Below, piece after piece: positions 48,401 to 59,266 of a DNA stretch of 64,000 nucleotides (position 1 is its first letter; the number at the start of each line of letters is the position of its first letter). The stretch comes from Acinetobacter bouvetii DSM 14964 = CIP 107468 (GTDB lineage: Bacteria > Pseudomonadota > Gammaproteobacteria > Pseudomonadales > Moraxellaceae). The notes under the pieces were generated by a model. It was not told the DNA's origin. It ran no database searches and saw nothing but the letters and a program-made list of their open reading frames with translations. The position numbers and the translations under genes were made by a program. The stretch lies in NCBI RefSeq assembly GCF_000368865.1, contig NZ_KB849725.1:239757-303756 (forward strand), read 5' to 3'.

Positions 48401-49550
48401 GCGTGAACGTATTGTGCGCTTGCTAAAAGGTCAAGAATCGAATGGCGGCGGCACAACTAAACGCGGTGACAAACTTTCTGAAGAAGTATTGTCTGGTTTA
48501 GAGCTTGCTGATCTGCTTGAAATTCAGCCTACAGACGAAGGCATTGCTGAGCGCTTAACTCAAATTCAAGTGTTCTTGAAAGAGAAGAGCACTGAAATTG
48601 ATGAGAAATTTGCTGAGAAAAAACGCAAACTTTCTACAGGCGATGAGCTTACAACTGGTGTATTGAAAGTTGTTAAAGTTTACTTAGCTGTAAAACGCCG
48701 CATCCAGCCGGGTGATAAGATGGCGGGTCGTCACGGTAACAAAGGTGTTGTATCTAACATCTTGCCTGTAGAAGACATGCCGCACGATGCCAACGGTGTT
48801 CCTGTAGACGTGGTGCTTAACCCGCTGGGTGTACCGTCACGTATGAACGTGGGTCAGATTCTTGAGACTCACTTGGGCATGGCAGCGAAAGGTCTTGGCG
48901 ACAAAATCGACAAGATGATGAAAGAGCAGCGCACTGTTCTTGAACTTCGTGAATTCTTAGACAAGATTTACAACAAAGTTGGCGGCGAGCAAGAAGATCT
49001 TGACAGCTTAACTGATGATGAAATCTTGGCGCTTTCAGGCAACCTGCGTGCAGGTGTTCCTTTGGCAACGCCTGTATTTGACGGTGCTGAAGAATCACAA
49101 ATTAAAGAATTGCTAGAGCTTGGCGGCATTTCACGTACTGGTCAAACAGTATTGTATGATGGCCGTACTGGTGAGCGTTTCGACCGTCCTGTAACTGTAG
49201 GTTACATGTACATGCTGAAACTGAACCACTTGGTAGACGACAAAATGCATGCGCGTTCTACTGGTTCTTATTCTCTTGTTACGCAGCAGCCATTGGGCGG
49301 TAAAGCGCAGTTCGGTGGTCAGCGTTTCGGTGAGATGGAAGTCTGGGCACTGGAAGCATATGGCGCAGCGTACACGCTCCAAGAAATGCTTACAGTTAAG
49401 TCGGATGACGTTGAAGGCCGTACCCGCATCTATAAGAACATTGTAGATGGCAACCATTATATGGATCCGGGCATGCCTGAATCGTTCAACGTATTGACCA
49501 AAGAGATCCGTTCTTTAGGTATCAACATTGAACTGAAAAATGGTGACTAA
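45462..49550 (+). CDS. rpoB: RNA polymerase beta subunit
   Basis: 1362 residues. Start has GAGGA seven bases before the ATG. The rifampicin region reads [20 protein letters not shown] with the residues of the rifampicin-sensitive form. Also [13 protein letters not shown] and the final [16 protein letters not shown] element. No oddity. rpoC follows after 156 bp. Confidence 0.98.
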   Translation: MAYSYTEKKRIRKNFGKLPKVMDVPYLLAIQVDSYRTFLQDGKTPKNREDIGLQAAFRSVFPIESYSGNAALEFVEYSLGKPEFDVRECILRGSTYAAPMRVKIRLILKDRETKSIKDVREQEVYMGEMPLMTDNGTFVINGTERVIVSQLHRSPGVFFDHDKGKTHSSGKVLYSARIIPYRGSWLDFEFDAKDLVFVRIDRRRKLLATVVLRALGYNNSQILDLFYEKVPVYLDMGSYQIDLVPERLRGEMAQFDIADKDGKVIVEQGKRINARHVRQMEAAGLEKLSVPDEYLYERIIAEDVALRGGDVIAANTVLSHEIMVKLAEGGVKQFNILFTNDIDRGSFIADSLRADTTSSREEALVEIYKVMRPGEPPTKEAAENLFNNLFFSSERYDLSPVGRMKFNRRLGRPYEVGTDQKSREVEGILSNEDITDVLQTLIEIRNGKGEVDDIDHLGNRRVRSVGEMTENQFRVGLVRVERAVKERLSQAETDNLSPQDLINAKPVAAAIKEFFGSSQLSQFMDQNNPLSEITHKRRVSALGPGGLTRERAGFEVRDVHQTHYGRVCPIETPEGPNIGLINSLSVYAKCNNFGFLETPYRKVVDGRVTDDVEYLSAIEEVGTVIAQADSGVDKDGNLQEEFVSVRHQGEFVRMPPEKVTHMDVSAQQVVSVAASLIPFLEHDDANRALMGSNMQRQAVPTLIADKPLVGTGMEANVAHDSGVCVIANRGGRIEFVDASRVVIRVNEDEMVAGEAGVDIYNLIKYTRSNQNTCINQKVLVKLGDKVGRGDVLADGPSTDGGELALGQNMRVAFMTWNGYNYEDSILLSERVLQEDRLTSIHIQELSCVARDTKLGAEEITADIPNVGEAALSKLDESGIVYIGAEVTAGDILVGKVTPKGETQLTPEEKLLRAIFGEKAADVKDSSLRVSSSVKGTVIDVQVFTRDGLEKDERAQAIEKAQLDAYRKDLKEEYKIFEEAARERIVRLLKGQESNGGGTTKRGDKLSEEVLSGLELADLLEIQPTDEGIAERLTQIQVFLKEKSTEIDEKFAEKKRKLSTGDELTTGVLKVVKVYLAVKRRIQPGDKMAGRHGNKGVVSNILPVEDMPHDANGVPVDVVLNPLGVPSRMNVGQILETHLGMAAKGLGDKIDKMMKEQRTVLELREFLDKIYNKVGGEQEDLDSLTDDEILALSGNLRAGVPLATPVFDGAEESQIKELLELGGISRTGQTVLYDGRTGERFDRPVTVGYMYMLKLNHLVDDKMHARSTGSYSLVTQQPLGGKAQFGGQRFGEMEVWALEAYGAAYTLQEMLTVKSDDVEGRTRIYKNIVDGNHYMDPGMPESFNVLTKEIRSLGINIELKNGD

Positions 49551-49564
49551 GAAATCTCCCCCGA

Positions 49565-49625
49565 CCCCTCTTTGAAAAAGAGGGGAGAAAATCCCCCTTT
49601 ATAAAGGGGGATTTAGGGGGATTTT
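49565..49625 (+). repeat. C5/G5-rich hairpin repeat in the rpoB-rpoC spacer
   Basis: CCCCTCTTT-GAA-AAAGAGGGG (49565-49585) then AATCCCCCTTT-AT-AAAGGGGGATT (49590-49613) and a third GGGGGATTTT (49616-49625). It looks like an inserted repeat element of the AAATCCCCCT type found in several genera; here it adds an unusual pair of strong hairpins inside the rpoBC transcript. Confidence 0.7.
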
Positions 49626-49706
49626 CAAGATTCCAGAAATTCAGTAAAAACAATATTTGTGACCCAGTTGTGAAGTGAAAATCTCCACAACACACGGAGA
49701 AAAAAA

Positions 49707-52700
49707 TTGAAAGACTTGCTCGATATCATGCGCAAAAAGACGGATTCAGACGGCCACGCTCCAGTAGAGTTTGACCGCATCCGTATTGGTCTTGCGTCAC
49801 CAGAAATGATTAAGTCATGGTCTCACGGTGAAGTTAAAAAGCCTGAGACAATCAACTACCGTACGTTCAAGCCAGAGCGTGACGGTTTGTTCTGTGCCAA
49901 AATCTTTGGTCCAGTAAAAGATTACGAATGCTTGTGCGGTAAATACAAGCGTATGAAATACAAAGGCGTCATTTGTGAAAAATGTGGCGTTGAAGTAACA
50001 ACAGCGAAAGTTCGCCGTGAACGTATGGGTCACATTGAGCTTGCTTCTCCAGTTGCACACATCTGGTTCTTAAAATCACTTCCGAGCCGTATCGGTCTTC
50101 TTTTAGACATGACACTGCGTGATATCGAACGTGTATTGTATTTCGAATCTTATGTTGTAACTGACCCTGGTATGACTCCATTTGAGAAATACCAGCTTCT
50201 TAACGATGAAGAATACTTCAATGCGTTAGAAGAGCACGGTGATGAATTCACAGCGAAAATGGGTGCGGAAGCTGTTCAGGACTTGTTGAAAGACATCGAT
50301 CTTGAAGCTGAAATTTCTCGCCTGCGCGAAGAAATTCCGAACACAACTTCAGAAACGAAGCTTAAAAAAGCGTCTAAACGTCTGAAATTGATGGAAGCAT
50401 TCAAAGAGTCAAACAACAAGCCAGAATGGATGGTGATGAACGTACTTCCAGTACTTCCACCAGATCTTCGTCCGCTTGTACCGCTTGAAGGCGGTCGTTT
50501 CGCGACTTCTGATTTGAACGACCTTTACCGCCGTGTGATTAACCGTAACAACCGTTTGAAGCGTCTTCTTGACCTTGCAGCGCCAGATATCATCGTACGT
50601 AATGAAAAACGTATGCTTCAAGAGTCTGTAGATGCATTGCTGGATAACGGCCGTCGCGGTCGTGCAATTACGGGCTCGAATAAACGTCCGCTTAAATCTT
50701 TGGCAGACATGATCAAAGGTAAGCAAGGCCGTTTCCGTCAAAACTTACTTGGTAAGCGTGTTGACTATTCTGGCCGTTCGGTAATTACTGTAGGTCCATC
50801 ACTGCGTTTGCACCAATGCGGTCTTCCGAAAAAAATGGCGCTTGAATTATTCAAGCCATTCATTTTTGCTAAATTGCAGGCATCTGGCCAAGCGACAACC
50901 ATTAAAGCTGCGAAGAAAATGGTTGAACGCGAAACTCCAGAAGTTTGGGACGTTCTTGCTCACGTAATCCGTCAGCACCCAATCATGCTGAACCGTGCGC
51001 CGACACTTCACCGTTTGGGTCTTCAAGCATTTGAACCGACCCTGATTGAAGGTAAAGCGATCCGTCTTCACCCGTTAGTCTGTGCGGCATTTAACGCCGA
51101 CTTTGACGGTGACCAAATGGCGGTGCACGTGCCATTAACGCTTGAAGCGCAGTTAGAAGCGCGTGCGTTGATGATGTCGACCAACAACATCTTGTCTCCA
51201 GCGAACGGTGAGCCAATCATCGTACCGTCACAGGACGTTGTCTTGGGCTTGTATTACATCACGCGTGATGCAATCAATGCCAAAGGTGAAGGCATGGTGT
51301 TTGCGGATACTGACGAAGTAAACCGCGCGCTTGCAACAGGCCAAGTTGATTTGCACGCCCGCGTTAAAGCGCGTGTACATCAAACGGTGATTGATGAAAA
51401 TGGTAACCGTGAGCATCAAACCATTGTTGTAGATACAACACCTGGCCGCTGCTTGCTTTGGGAAGTTGTGCCTGAAGGTATGGACTTCCAGCAAATTAAT
51501 GTTGAGATGACGAAAAAGAACATCTCTAAAATCATTAACTCTTGCTACCGTAAACTGGGCTTGAAAGATACGGTTATCTTTGCTGACCAATTGATGTATT
51601 TGGGCTTCCGTCAAGCGACACGTTCAGGTGTGTCTGTCGGTATGGAAGACATGCTGATTCCACCGCAAAAACAAGCCATTATTGACAAAGCTGAAACTGA
51701 AGTTCGTGAAATTGAACAGCAGTTTGAACAAGGCTTCGTAACTGCGGGCGAACGTTACAACAAAGTGGTCGATATTTGGGCGCGTACCAACGACCAAGTT
51801 GCGAAAGCGATGATGGACAACTTGTCATTCACGACTGTTAAAAACAAGCAGGGTGAAGATGAGAAGCAAAAATCATTCAACTCAATCTATATGATGTCTG
51901 ACTCGGGTGCCCGTGGTTCGGCAGCGCAGATTCGTCAGTTGGCGGGTATGCGTGGTTTGATGGCGAAACCGGATGGCTCGATCATTGAAACCCCAATTAA
52001 AGCCAACTTCCGTGAAGGTTTGACCGTACTTCAGTACTTCATTTCAACGCACGGTGCGCGTAAAGGTTTGGCCGATACAGCACTGAAAACAGCAAACTCG
52101 GGTTACTTAACGCGCCGTCTTGTCGACGTAGCGCAGGATTTGGTCATTACTGAGCCAGATTGCGGTACATTCGACGGCCTAGTGATGACGCCATTCATTC
52201 AAGGTGGCGATGTCATTGAGAACCTGGGTGCACGAGTTCTGGGCCGTGTTGTTGCTGAAGATGTGAAGAAAGTGGGTTCGGAAGAAGTTCTTCTTGCGCG
52301 CAATACTTTAATTGATGAAAAACTAGCCACATTTATTGAAAATGCTGGTATTGACGAAATTAAAGTGCGTTCAGTGGTTAACTGTGCATCAACATTCGGT
52401 GTTTGTGCGAAATGTTACGGCCGTGACTTGGCCCGCGGTCATCAGGTGAACCCTGGCGAATCTGTAGGTGTAATGGCTGCGCAGTCAATTGGTGAGCCGG
52501 GTACACAGTTAACCATGCGTACGTTCCACGTGGGCGGTGCTGCAAGCCGAACATCTGCTGCCAACAGTATTCAAGTGCGCAACAAAGGTACTGTACGTTT
52601 CCATAATGTGAAAACTGTACAGCACGCAAAAGGCCACTTGGTATCGACTTCTCGTTCAGGCGAGATCGGTATTGCAGATGACTTGGGCCGTGAACGCGAA

Positions 52701-53909
52701 CGCTACAAAATTCCATACGGTGCTTCGATCATTCTGAAAGATGGCGAAGAAGTAGCTGCAGGCGGTATCGTGGCGACTTGGGATCCGCATACACATCCAC
52801 TTGTTACAGAAGTTGCCGGTAAAGTGCGTTTCAGCCAAATTGCTGATGGCGTAACGGTAACCTCTAAAACTGATGATGCAACAGGTATGACCACGATCGA
52901 AATCTTGCCAGTGACTTCACGTCCTGCGTCAGGCAAAGATTTACGTCCTGCAGTTGTGTTAGACACAGTTGATGGCGGTGAACAGTTCTACTTCCTGCCG
53001 CAAAACACGATTCTTTCTGTCCGTAATGGCGAAACAATCGGTGTCGGTGATGTTATCGGCCGTGTACCGCAAGAAACTTCACGTACCCGTGACATTACCG
53101 GTGGTCTGCCGCGCGTAGCTGACTTGTTCGAAGCGCGTAAGCCGAAAGAGCATGCGATCCTTGCTGAAATTTCAGGTGTGGTCAGCTTCGGTAAAGAAAC
53201 GAAAGGCAAAAACCGTTTAGTGATTACCCCGGATGACGGTTCTGAGATCTACGAAGAACTGATTCCGAAATGGCGTACCATTAACGTGTTCGAAGGCGAA
53301 CATGTGAACCGCGGTGAAACGATTTCTGACGGTCCGCAAAACCCGCATGACATCTTGCGTCTGAAAGGTGAAGTGGCGTTGACTAACTACATCGTGAACG
53401 AAGTTCAAGACGTATACCGCCTGCAAGGTGTGAAAATCAACGATAAGCATATTGAAGTGATCGTGCGTCAAATGCTGCGTAAAGTTGACATCACGGATGG
53501 CGGCGATACAAGCTTCATTAAAGGCGAACAAGTGGATTACATCCGCGTTGTCGGTGAAAACCAGGCTGTATTGGCTCAGAACAAGTTCCCTGCGAAGTTT
53601 GAACGTCAGTTAATGGGTATCACCAAAGCATCGCTTTCTACTGATTCGTTCATCTCTGCTGCATCGTTCCAGGAAACAACTCGCGTGTTGACTGAAGCGG
53701 CTGTAACAGGCAAAGAAGATGACTTGCGCGGTCTGAAAGAAAATGTGGTTGTAGGCCGTCTGATTCCAGCAGGTACAGGTTTGGCTTACCACTTGGAACG
53801 CCGCCGTCAAGAAGCAGAAGCTGCTGAACAAGAGCTTCATAATGACTTCTCTGATGTTGATCAGGCGCTTAGCCAAGCATTTAGCCAAGAGTTCAACAAC
53901 GGTCTTTAA
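49707..53909 (+). CDS. rpoC: RNA polymerase beta' subunit
   Basis: 1400 residues. Start TTG at 49707 with CGGAG seven bases before it (no ATG alternative, and the ATG at MRKK is eight codons in). N-terminal zinc Cys cluster [19 protein letters not shown], active-site NADFDGDQM with the three Asp, and the C-terminal half with zinc Cys [13 protein letters not shown]. The final residues [16 protein letters not shown] match the family. Confidence 0.98.
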   Translation: MKDLLDIMRKKTDSDGHAPVEFDRIRIGLASPEMIKSWSHGEVKKPETINYRTFKPERDGLFCAKIFGPVKDYECLCGKYKRMKYKGVICEKCGVEVTTAKVRRERMGHIELASPVAHIWFLKSLPSRIGLLLDMTLRDIERVLYFESYVVTDPGMTPFEKYQLLNDEEYFNALEEHGDEFTAKMGAEAVQDLLKDIDLEAEISRLREEIPNTTSETKLKKASKRLKLMEAFKESNNKPEWMVMNVLPVLPPDLRPLVPLEGGRFATSDLNDLYRRVINRNNRLKRLLDLAAPDIIVRNEKRMLQESVDALLDNGRRGRAITGSNKRPLKSLADMIKGKQGRFRQNLLGKRVDYSGRSVITVGPSLRLHQCGLPKKMALELFKPFIFAKLQASGQATTIKAAKKMVERETPEVWDVLAHVIRQHPIMLNRAPTLHRLGLQAFEPTLIEGKAIRLHPLVCAAFNADFDGDQMAVHVPLTLEAQLEARALMMSTNNILSPANGEPIIVPSQDVVLGLYYITRDAINAKGEGMVFADTDEVNRALATGQVDLHARVKARVHQTVIDENGNREHQTIVVDTTPGRCLLWEVVPEGMDFQQINVEMTKKNISKIINSCYRKLGLKDTVIFADQLMYLGFRQATRSGVSVGMEDMLIPPQKQAIIDKAETEVREIEQQFEQGFVTAGERYNKVVDIWARTNDQVAKAMMDNLSFTTVKNKQGEDEKQKSFNSIYMMSDSGARGSAAQIRQLAGMRGLMAKPDGSIIETPIKANFREGLTVLQYFISTHGARKGLADTALKTANSGYLTRRLVDVAQDLVITEPDCGTFDGLVMTPFIQGGDVIENLGARVLGRVVAEDVKKVGSEEVLLARNTLIDEKLATFIENAGIDEIKVRSVVNCASTFGVCAKCYGRDLARGHQVNPGESVGVMAAQSIGEPGTQLTMRTFHVGGAASRTSAANSIQVRNKGTVRFHNVKTVQHAKGHLVSTSRSGEIGIADDLGRERERYKIPYGASIILKDGEEVAAGGIVATWDPHTHPLVTEVAGKVRFSQIADGVTVTSKTDDATGMTTIEILPVTSRPASGKDLRPAVVLDTVDGGEQFYFLPQNTILSVRNGETIGVGDVIGRVPQETSRTRDITGGLPRVADLFEARKPKEHAILAEISGVVSFGKETKGKNRLVITPDDGSEIYEELIPKWRTINVFEGEHVNRGETISDGPQNPHDILRLKGEVALTNYIVNEVQDVYRLQGVKINDKHIEVIVRQMLRKVDITDGGDTSFIKGEQVDYIRVVGENQAVLAQNKFPAKFERQLMGITKASLSTDSFISAASFQETTRVLTEAAVTGKEDDLRGLKENVVVGRLIPAGTGLAYHLERRRQEAEAAEQELHNDFSDVDQALSQAFSQEFNNGL

Positions 53910-53931
53910 GCCCTGAGTTGATGTGATATGA

Positions 53932-53958
53932 AAGGCGCCTTCGGGCGCCTTTTTTTAT
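53932..53958 (+). terminator. Terminator after rpoC
   Basis: AAGGCGCC/GGGCGCCTT stem (9 bp with overlap, 53932-53949) and seven T. Confidence 0.92.
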
Positions 53959-54077
53959 GCCGGCAATGTTCTAGATAAGTGAAAAATACCGCTTTATTAT
54001 TATTCAAAATTTGCCTATATTGAAATGAGAACGAATTTATTTACTTTATTTTTTTAATAAAAGAATAGGAAAAATTT

Positions 54078-54617
54078 ATGAAAGCAATTCAAAAAGTTTT
54101 AGCATTTACGGTTTTATCTATGTCTGCAAGTGTGTTTGCAGCACCGTTGCCAGCCAGTATTGTGGTGGAAGATAAGGCTGTTGTCCCTGTCTTGAAAACT
54201 GAAGTAATCCGTAAGGCCGCAGGGCAAGAACCTGTACGTGAGGTTCAAGCAACTGTTTTTGAAGTAACCAATAACGGCAAAGATATTGTGGCTAGAGAAA
54301 TTCAGCTGCAAGATAATCAAGCTCAGTTTTCAGACAAAAAATTGTCCGCGCCTGTGATTAAAAAAGGCGGCGTGATTGTTCCAACCTCGAAAGTTGAAGT
54401 CAATAAAACGGTTAAGCAGGATGGCCAAGTTCTGCTTCAAACGAAAAGCATTGATGCGGAAGGCGTAGAATTTAAGAAGGGTCAGGAGCCAGTGAAGCGT
54501 ACTTTACAAGTGGAGCAGGCCAAACTTCCAGAAAGTAAGGCGAAGGTTTCACATGCGGTCATCACTAACAATGGTGCGGTGACCAGAGACGTGACTGTAC
54601 TCAGTGAAGATGAATAA
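54078..54617 (+). CDS. Secreted protein of unknown function
   Basis: 179 residues with a Sec signal peptide (MKAIQKVLAFTVLSMSASVF, cleavage after AFAA-like, about 22). The mature part is Lys/Val/Gln-rich with a repeated pattern of short beta-type elements (EVIRKAAGQEPVREVQATV, KVEVNKTVKQDGQVLLQT) and no Cys. No family recognised. It has a good AT-rich promoter region and is monocistronic. Confidence 0.75.
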   Translation: MKAIQKVLAFTVLSMSASVFAAPLPASIVVEDKAVVPVLKTEVIRKAAGQEPVREVQATVFEVTNNGKDIVAREIQLQDNQAQFSDKKLSAPVIKKGGVIVPTSKVEVNKTVKQDGQVLLQTKSIDAEGVEFKKGQEPVKRTLQVEQAKLPESKAKVSHAVITNNGAVTRDVTVLSEDE

Positions 54618-54776
54618 GATCACTGTATTTTATGCAGTTTTGAGTCATGAATAGCGCTGATTTATTCAGAGCTATTTTACAAATTACTGCAAATTTTTTC
54701 TTAGAATTAACAATCATTCAGATTTAGTTCCATAATATGAAAATATAATGTAACTAAAGCAAAATGGGGAATGGTT

Positions 54777-55133
54777 ATGAAAAAAGTATTAGGTGCAGTT
54801 GCAATAACTGCGATGTCTGCAATGCTGTTGGCTGGCTGTGAAAACATGTCCGCCAATGAACAGCGGATCGGCGCAGCGGCATTAGGCGGTGCAATCGGCG
54901 GCGGCGCAGGCAGCCATATTGGCGGTACAGCAGGCGCTGCAGTTGGCGGCGGCGCAGGCGCTGCAATCGGCAGCAAGACCCAAAATGGCTCTAACCGCAA
55001 CGCGACATATAGCGGTGTGGGAGGCGCAATTGGTTCTGCAGTCGGCAAAAGTGTATTTGGCGGCAATGCAGGCGCAGCAATCGGCGGCGCAATCGGCGGC
55101 GGCGCAGGCGCTGCAATCGAGCAGAAACGCTAG
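54777..55133 (+). CDS. Glycine-zipper outer-membrane lipoprotein
   Basis: 118 residues from the ATG at 54777, seven bases after GGGGAA (an in-frame ATG at 54771 is too close to it). Lipobox MLLAGC; the rest is a series of Gly-rich zippers such as GGAIGGGAGSHIGG, GGGAGAAIGS and GGGAGAAIE, as in SlyB/YmgG-type lipoproteins. An outer-membrane role in integrity is the family suggestion. Confidence 0.8.
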   Translation: MKKVLGAVAITAMSAMLLAGCENMSANEQRIGAAALGGAIGGGAGSHIGGTAGAAVGGGAGAAIGSKTQNGSNRNATYSGVGGAIGSAVGKSVFGGNAGAAIGGAIGGGAGAAIEQKR

Positions 55134-55175
55134 GCTTGAATATTGAGAAAAGCGCTTGAATGATCAGGCGCTTTT

Positions 55176-55658
55176 TTATTTGCGGGCTTTAGACGATTTC
55201 CGCCGGATATACAGTGTTTTTTGAACTTCGGCAATGCGCAGGCCTGCCTCATCAAAAATATTTAAAGAATAGTTGCGGATCACAGGCGTGTAGTTTTCCG
55301 CTAAAACTTTGATATGTTCAATTTCCTGAAAGTCCAGACGGACGTCTGCATAGACGGTGCCGCGTCCAGGCGACAGAAATTGAATATTGGCGCCTTTATC
55401 CCAGACAATATATTTTGAGCCTAAGTGATGCATCAGAAGCAGCATATATAGAGGATCCACCATGGAATATAGGCTGCCGCCAAAATGCACGCCAATGATA
55501 TTGCGGTTCTTATGCGTCAGCGGCATTTTTACTCGAATATGATAATTGGGCAGGTCTATCTTGGTAATTTCAATGCCGGCGCCTTTATACGGCGCGTAGT
55601 GGTTGAGTAAAAATTTTGAGACAATTGGAATTGTCATTATTTTTTGCTTTAAGCTCAT
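55176..55658 (-). CDS. DUF4442 hotdog-fold protein
   Basis: From the ATG at 55656-55658 (MSLKQKIMTIPIVSKF), 160 residues. The DUF4442 signature IGVHFGGSLYSMVDPLYM (about residue 56-74) shows a hotdog thioesterase-like fold. The frame continues upstream to 55772, which would overlap the start of the divergent hydrolase by two bases and read into less plausible protein, so I place the start at the internal ATG; the longer form remains possible. Confidence 0.75.
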   Translation of the reverse strand: MSLKQKIMTIPIVSKFLLNHYAPYKGAGIEITKIDLPNYHIRVKMPLTHKNRNIIGVHFGGSLYSMVDPLYMLLLMHHLGSKYIVWDKGANIQFLSPGRGTVYADVRLDFQEIEHIKVLAENYTPVIRNYSLNIFDEAGLRIAEVQKTLYIRRKSSKARK

Positions 55659-55770
55659 ATCGGTCAATTTCTTTTTATGATCAGACCACCATACTAGAAC
55701 AGAATAAAAGCTCTGGCATTGATCGGACAGCCAGCGCATCAGCGCAAAACGCCAATAAAAGGACCGCGAC

Positions 55771-56652
55771 ATGGAAGCACGTACACAGTGGGTGAATACC
55801 TCGGATCAGCAGCGACTTTACGTGAAAGCCTGGGGCGATGAGCGCAGCCCGGCTTTGGTTTTGGTGCACGGCTATCCGGATAACCAAGAAGTTTGGGAGC
55901 CGGCGATTCAGCTGCTGATGAAAGATTTTTATATTGTGACCTATGATGTGCGCGGCGCTGGCCAGTCAACTATTCCCAAGCGCGTAAAGGATTTTCGGCT
56001 GGAACAGCTGTCGCAGGATTTAGACAGCGTCACGCAGGCTGTATTGGGCGGCCGGCCTTTTCACTTGGCTGCGCATGACTGGGGGTCTATTCAGTCGTGG
56101 GAGTCTGTGACTGAACCCAAGTTCCGCGGGCGGATTTTATCCTATACTACAATATCTGGACCTTGCCTGGATCATGCCGCCTATTGGATGCGTCAGCAAT
56201 TTCAGCATGAAAAAACAAAATTTTTCAAACAGTTGAGCAAGTCTTGGTATATCGCGGCTTTTCAATTGCCATTTTTGGCGCCAGCGGCCTGGAACTTTTT
56301 CAGCCCCGAGCGCTGGAATGCTGTGGTGGCTAAGCTGGAAAGGCAGACGGGCCTGCCGCAGAATGCCAATATTGTGAAAGACGGAAAGTATGGCGTGGGG
56401 CTGTACCGCGCCAACTTTATACCGCGGTTGCTGAAACCGCGTGAGCGCTTTGCAGTTTGCCCAGTGCAGGCGGTGGTTCTGAAGTATGACAATTTTGTCA
56501 GTCCGGCCTTAATTGATGAAGTGCCGAAATGGGCAGAAGATTTTACCCGGGCCGAATTGGAGGCCAATCATTGGGCGGTGCTGAGCGCGCCTGAGAAAAT
56601 AGCTGGCTGCATTGCTGAGTTTGCTCAGAAGCAGCCTAGCCTAGAAATTTAA
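55771..56652 (+). CDS. Alpha/beta hydrolase with an Asp nucleophile (epoxide hydrolase/dehalogenase type)
   Basis: 293 residues. N-terminal ALVLVHGYPDNQEVW (HG oxyanion strand), YDVRGAGQSTIP, and the nucleophile elbow AAHDWGSIQSWE where Asp replaces Ser, as in haloalkane dehalogenases and epoxide hydrolases. The C-terminal acid/His are about AVVLKYDNFV and ELEANHWAVLSAPEKIA. Cytoplasmic, no signal. The substrate is unknown. Confidence 0.85.
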   Translation: MEARTQWVNTSDQQRLYVKAWGDERSPALVLVHGYPDNQEVWEPAIQLLMKDFYIVTYDVRGAGQSTIPKRVKDFRLEQLSQDLDSVTQAVLGGRPFHLAAHDWGSIQSWESVTEPKFRGRILSYTTISGPCLDHAAYWMRQQFQHEKTKFFKQLSKSWYIAAFQLPFLAPAAWNFFSPERWNAVVAKLERQTGLPQNANIVKDGKYGVGLYRANFIPRLLKPRERFAVCPVQAVVLKYDNFVSPALIDEVPKWAEDFTRAELEANHWAVLSAPEKIAGCIAEFAQKQPSLEI

Positions 56653-56766
56653 TCTGGGGCAGAAAACCGGCCCATCTGTAAAGTGAGGATGAATGCGGCT
56701 CAAATTGCAGTTTATGGTTTTTTAATCTGCTAAAATGGCGTTTTTTCATCTTCCCTTAATCTATTC

Positions 56767-58179
56767 ATGAATGCCGTAGTAATCGCGATTGCGGTGATGT
56801 TTATACTCTCCATCGCACGAGTTTCTGTTGTCTTGACTTTGGTCATTTCAGCAATCATTGGCGGCCTGGTCGCTGGACTGAGCCTGTCAGATACCATCAA
56901 TGCATTTAACTCTGGCTTAGGCGATGGCGCAGAAGTTGCGCTGGCTTATGCAGTGCTTGGCGCATTTGCGCTAGCGCTGTCAAAATCAGGGCTTCCTGAT
57001 TTATTGGCGCATAAGCTGATTGGCCTGCTGGGTGCAGAAGTCAGCCATGTCCGGGCCAAAAGGGTGAAATATTTGCTGTTAAGTATTTTGCTGGTGGCTG
57101 CAATCTGCTCTCAGAACCTCATTCCTGTGCATATTGCCTTTATCCCTGTATTGGTTCCGCCTTTATTGAAGGTCATGAACCATTTGAATTTAGACCGCCG
57201 CGCCGCTGCCTGCGTTTTAACGCTGGGCTTGGTGGGGACGTATATTTTGCTGCCGGTCGGCTTTGGCGCTATTTTCCTGGAACAGATTTTGATGGGCAAC
57301 ATCAATAAAATTGGCGCAGCTTACGGTTTGCATGTAGAGCGCTGGATGATGCCTGCGGGAATGGCCATTCCTGTATTGGGCATGGCGCTTGGGACGCTTT
57401 TTGCAGTGTTTGTCAGTTACCGCAAGCCCCGCATATATGTGGACCGCGCTGTAGCCCGGGTCACTGCAATTGATTTAGATAAACCGATTCGCGCAGGCGA
57501 AGTGCAGCTGCTGGATGATGCAGAAGAATTAAAGCATGAAGCTGAAAAAGCGCCGGTGATCGCTAAAAAAACCATGCTGATGGCGTTCTTGGCCATTGTA
57601 TTGACCTTGGCTGCTCAGCTGTATTCAGGCTCAATGATTTTAGGCGGTTTAGTCGGTTTTGCCGTATTGTCCGGCGCAGGCATTTTTAAATGGCAAGATG
57701 CAGATGATGTCTTTGTGCAAGGCATGCGCATGATGGCTTTAGTGGGCTTCATCATGATTTCCGCAGCAGGTTTTGCATCCGTGATGACACAGACCGGAGA
57801 CATTAATCAGCTGGTTAATGGCGTGGTGCATATCATTGGTGATAACCATGCGCTTGCAGCCTTCCTCATGCTGTTTATTGGCTTGTTTGTCACCATTGGG
57901 ATTGGCTCATCATTTTCCAGCGTGCCTGTACTGGCGGTGATTTATGTCCCGCTTTGCGTGCAATTCGGCTTCAGCCCGCTGGCGACGGTCGCGCTGATTG
58001 GCACAGCGGCTGCATTGGGCGATGCCGGTTCGCCTGCGTCAGATTCAACTTTGGGCCCAACCGCAGGCCTTGGGGTGGATGGCCAGCATGATCATATCTG
58101 GGATACGGTGATTCCTACATTCATCCATTTCAATATTCCATTGATGATCTTTGGCTGGATTGCGGCAATGGTGCTTTAA
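56767..58179 (+). CDS. Ion-transporter superfamily protein (YuiF/NhaC-like, Na+/H+ antiporter or amino-acid carrier)
   Basis: 470 residues with about 11-12 hydrophobic segments and no signal. Features of the IT/NhaC group: DGAEVALAYAVLGAFALALSKSG, VAAICSQNLIPVHIAFIPVLVPPLL and GDAGSPASDSTLGPTAGL, as in Haemophilus HI0325 and Bacillus YuiF (histidine transport reported for that family). A sodium/proton role is the general annotation. Alone with a terminator. Confidence 0.8.
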   Translation: MNAVVIAIAVMFILSIARVSVVLTLVISAIIGGLVAGLSLSDTINAFNSGLGDGAEVALAYAVLGAFALALSKSGLPDLLAHKLIGLLGAEVSHVRAKRVKYLLLSILLVAAICSQNLIPVHIAFIPVLVPPLLKVMNHLNLDRRAAACVLTLGLVGTYILLPVGFGAIFLEQILMGNINKIGAAYGLHVERWMMPAGMAIPVLGMALGTLFAVFVSYRKPRIYVDRAVARVTAIDLDKPIRAGEVQLLDDAEELKHEAEKAPVIAKKTMLMAFLAIVLTLAAQLYSGSMILGGLVGFAVLSGAGIFKWQDADDVFVQGMRMMALVGFIMISAAGFASVMTQTGDINQLVNGVVHIIGDNHALAAFLMLFIGLFVTIGIGSSFSSVPVLAVIYVPLCVQFGFSPLATVALIGTAAALGDAGSPASDSTLGPTAGLGVDGQHDHIWDTVIPTFIHFNIPLMIFGWIAAMVL

Positions 58180-58195
58180 TCCGTTAAATGAATAA

Positions 58196-58225
58196 AAAAG
58201 GCGATTTTAAAATCGCCTTTTTTTA
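58196..58225 (+). terminator. Terminator after the transporter gene
   Basis: AAAGGCGATTTT/AAAATCGCCTTT stem followed by T. Confidence 0.92.
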
Positions 58226-58499
58226 TGCCTAATTCTGATTAAAATAGTCTGTATAAAATAATATTTATCGTTTAATTCCGATGATTTTGGTTGGTATATA
58301 ATGCAGTTGATATAATATTCTTATAAATTTATAAAACCCACCTGTAAGCTTGGTTTAAAATAAATAACTCAAATAAACAAATACTTATTAAATAATAATA
58401 ATGAATATTAATTAATGCTATTGCATAATTTTTATAATAGCGGATATGATTAATTAATGTTTGAAATTAGATATTAATTTTCCCAGAGGTTGTTTGAAT
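58226..58499 (+). other. AT-rich region before ompW
   Basis: About 270 bases, very AT-rich, with TATAAT-like sites (GTATATAATGC near 58295, GATATAATATTC near 58310) and no gene. Likely holds the ompW promoter. Nothing else seen. Confidence 0.45.
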
Positions 58500-59096
58500 A
58501 TGTTAAAGCAAGTTGCTCTTATTTCATTATTGGGTCTTTCTGCTTCTGCGATGGCAGGCCAATGGCAGGTGAAAGTTGGCGGTTCAGCAGTTGCTCCGAC
58601 AAGTGATACTTCTGTCTCTGGCTTAGGTGTTGTGAAAGCGGATAGTGAATTAGCATTCACACCATCTGTAGAATATTTCTTTAATGATAATATTTCTGCA
58701 GAGCTGCTTTTAGCGGCGCCTATCAGCCATGATGTAACATTAAATGGTGTAGATGCCGTTAAGCTTAAGCACTTGCCGCCAACAATTACGGCAAAGTATC
58801 ACTTTAAGAATGCAAGCCGTTTTACGCCTTATGTAGGTGTGGGCGCAACGGCATTTATTCCATGGGATGAAGAAACGCGCGGTTTAGGCGGCCTTGATGT
58901 TGATGTCAAAGAGGCTTACGGTGTTGCTGGCCAGATTGGTTTTAACTTCCAGCCTGCAGATGCGAAGAACTGGGGCGTTTTTGCAGATGTCCGTTATGCG
59001 CAGCTGAGCCCGGAAGTGAAAATTGAAACACTTCAATCTTTTGATCTAGATATTGATCCGCTTGTTTACACCATTGGCTACAGCTACAAATTCTAA
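58500..59096 (+). CDS. ompW: OmpW-family outer membrane protein
   Basis: 198 residues from the ATG at 58500, with AGAGGT nine bases before it. Signal peptide MLKQVALISLLGLSASAMAG; eight-stranded barrel pattern with WQVKVGGSAVAPTSDT, YFFNDNISAELLLAAP, TAKYHFKNASRFTPYVGVGA and C-terminal YTIGYSYKF ending in Phe, needed for BAM insertion. An outer-membrane barrel for small hydrophobic molecules. Confidence 0.9.
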   Translation: MLKQVALISLLGLSASAMAGQWQVKVGGSAVAPTSDTSVSGLGVVKADSELAFTPSVEYFFNDNISAELLLAAPISHDVTLNGVDAVKLKHLPPTITAKYHFKNASRFTPYVGVGATAFIPWDEETRGLGGLDVDVKEAYGVAGQIGFNFQPADAKNWGVFADVRYAQLSPEVKIETLQSFDLDIDPLVYTIGYSYKF

Positions 59097-59121
59097 TAAT
59101 AAAAAATAAAATCAGCGCTTG

Positions 59122-59149
59122 AACCCCGTCTATATGATGGGGTTTTTAT
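59122..59149 (+). terminator. Terminator after ompW
   Basis: ACCCCGTC/GATGGGGT stem (one G-T pair) and TTTTTATT. Confidence 0.75.
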
Positions 59150-59266
59150 TCATGCGCCGCACAAAATTATAACGATTATGGAAATCGGCTGTATTGCGGC
59201 TTAAGCTGATTCAACGTACAGTTTAATAACTGAAATTTATAAAAAAAAGCCCTAAAGGGAATTTTA

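Noticed and set aside
45462..53909. Many antisense frames over rpoB and rpoC
   Set aside because: Shadows of strongly biased coding sequence; none has a ribosome site or a recognisable domain.
53960..54077. Fur box in the rpoC-54078 gap
   Set aside because: GAAATGAGAAC-like sequence only weakly resembles the consensus.
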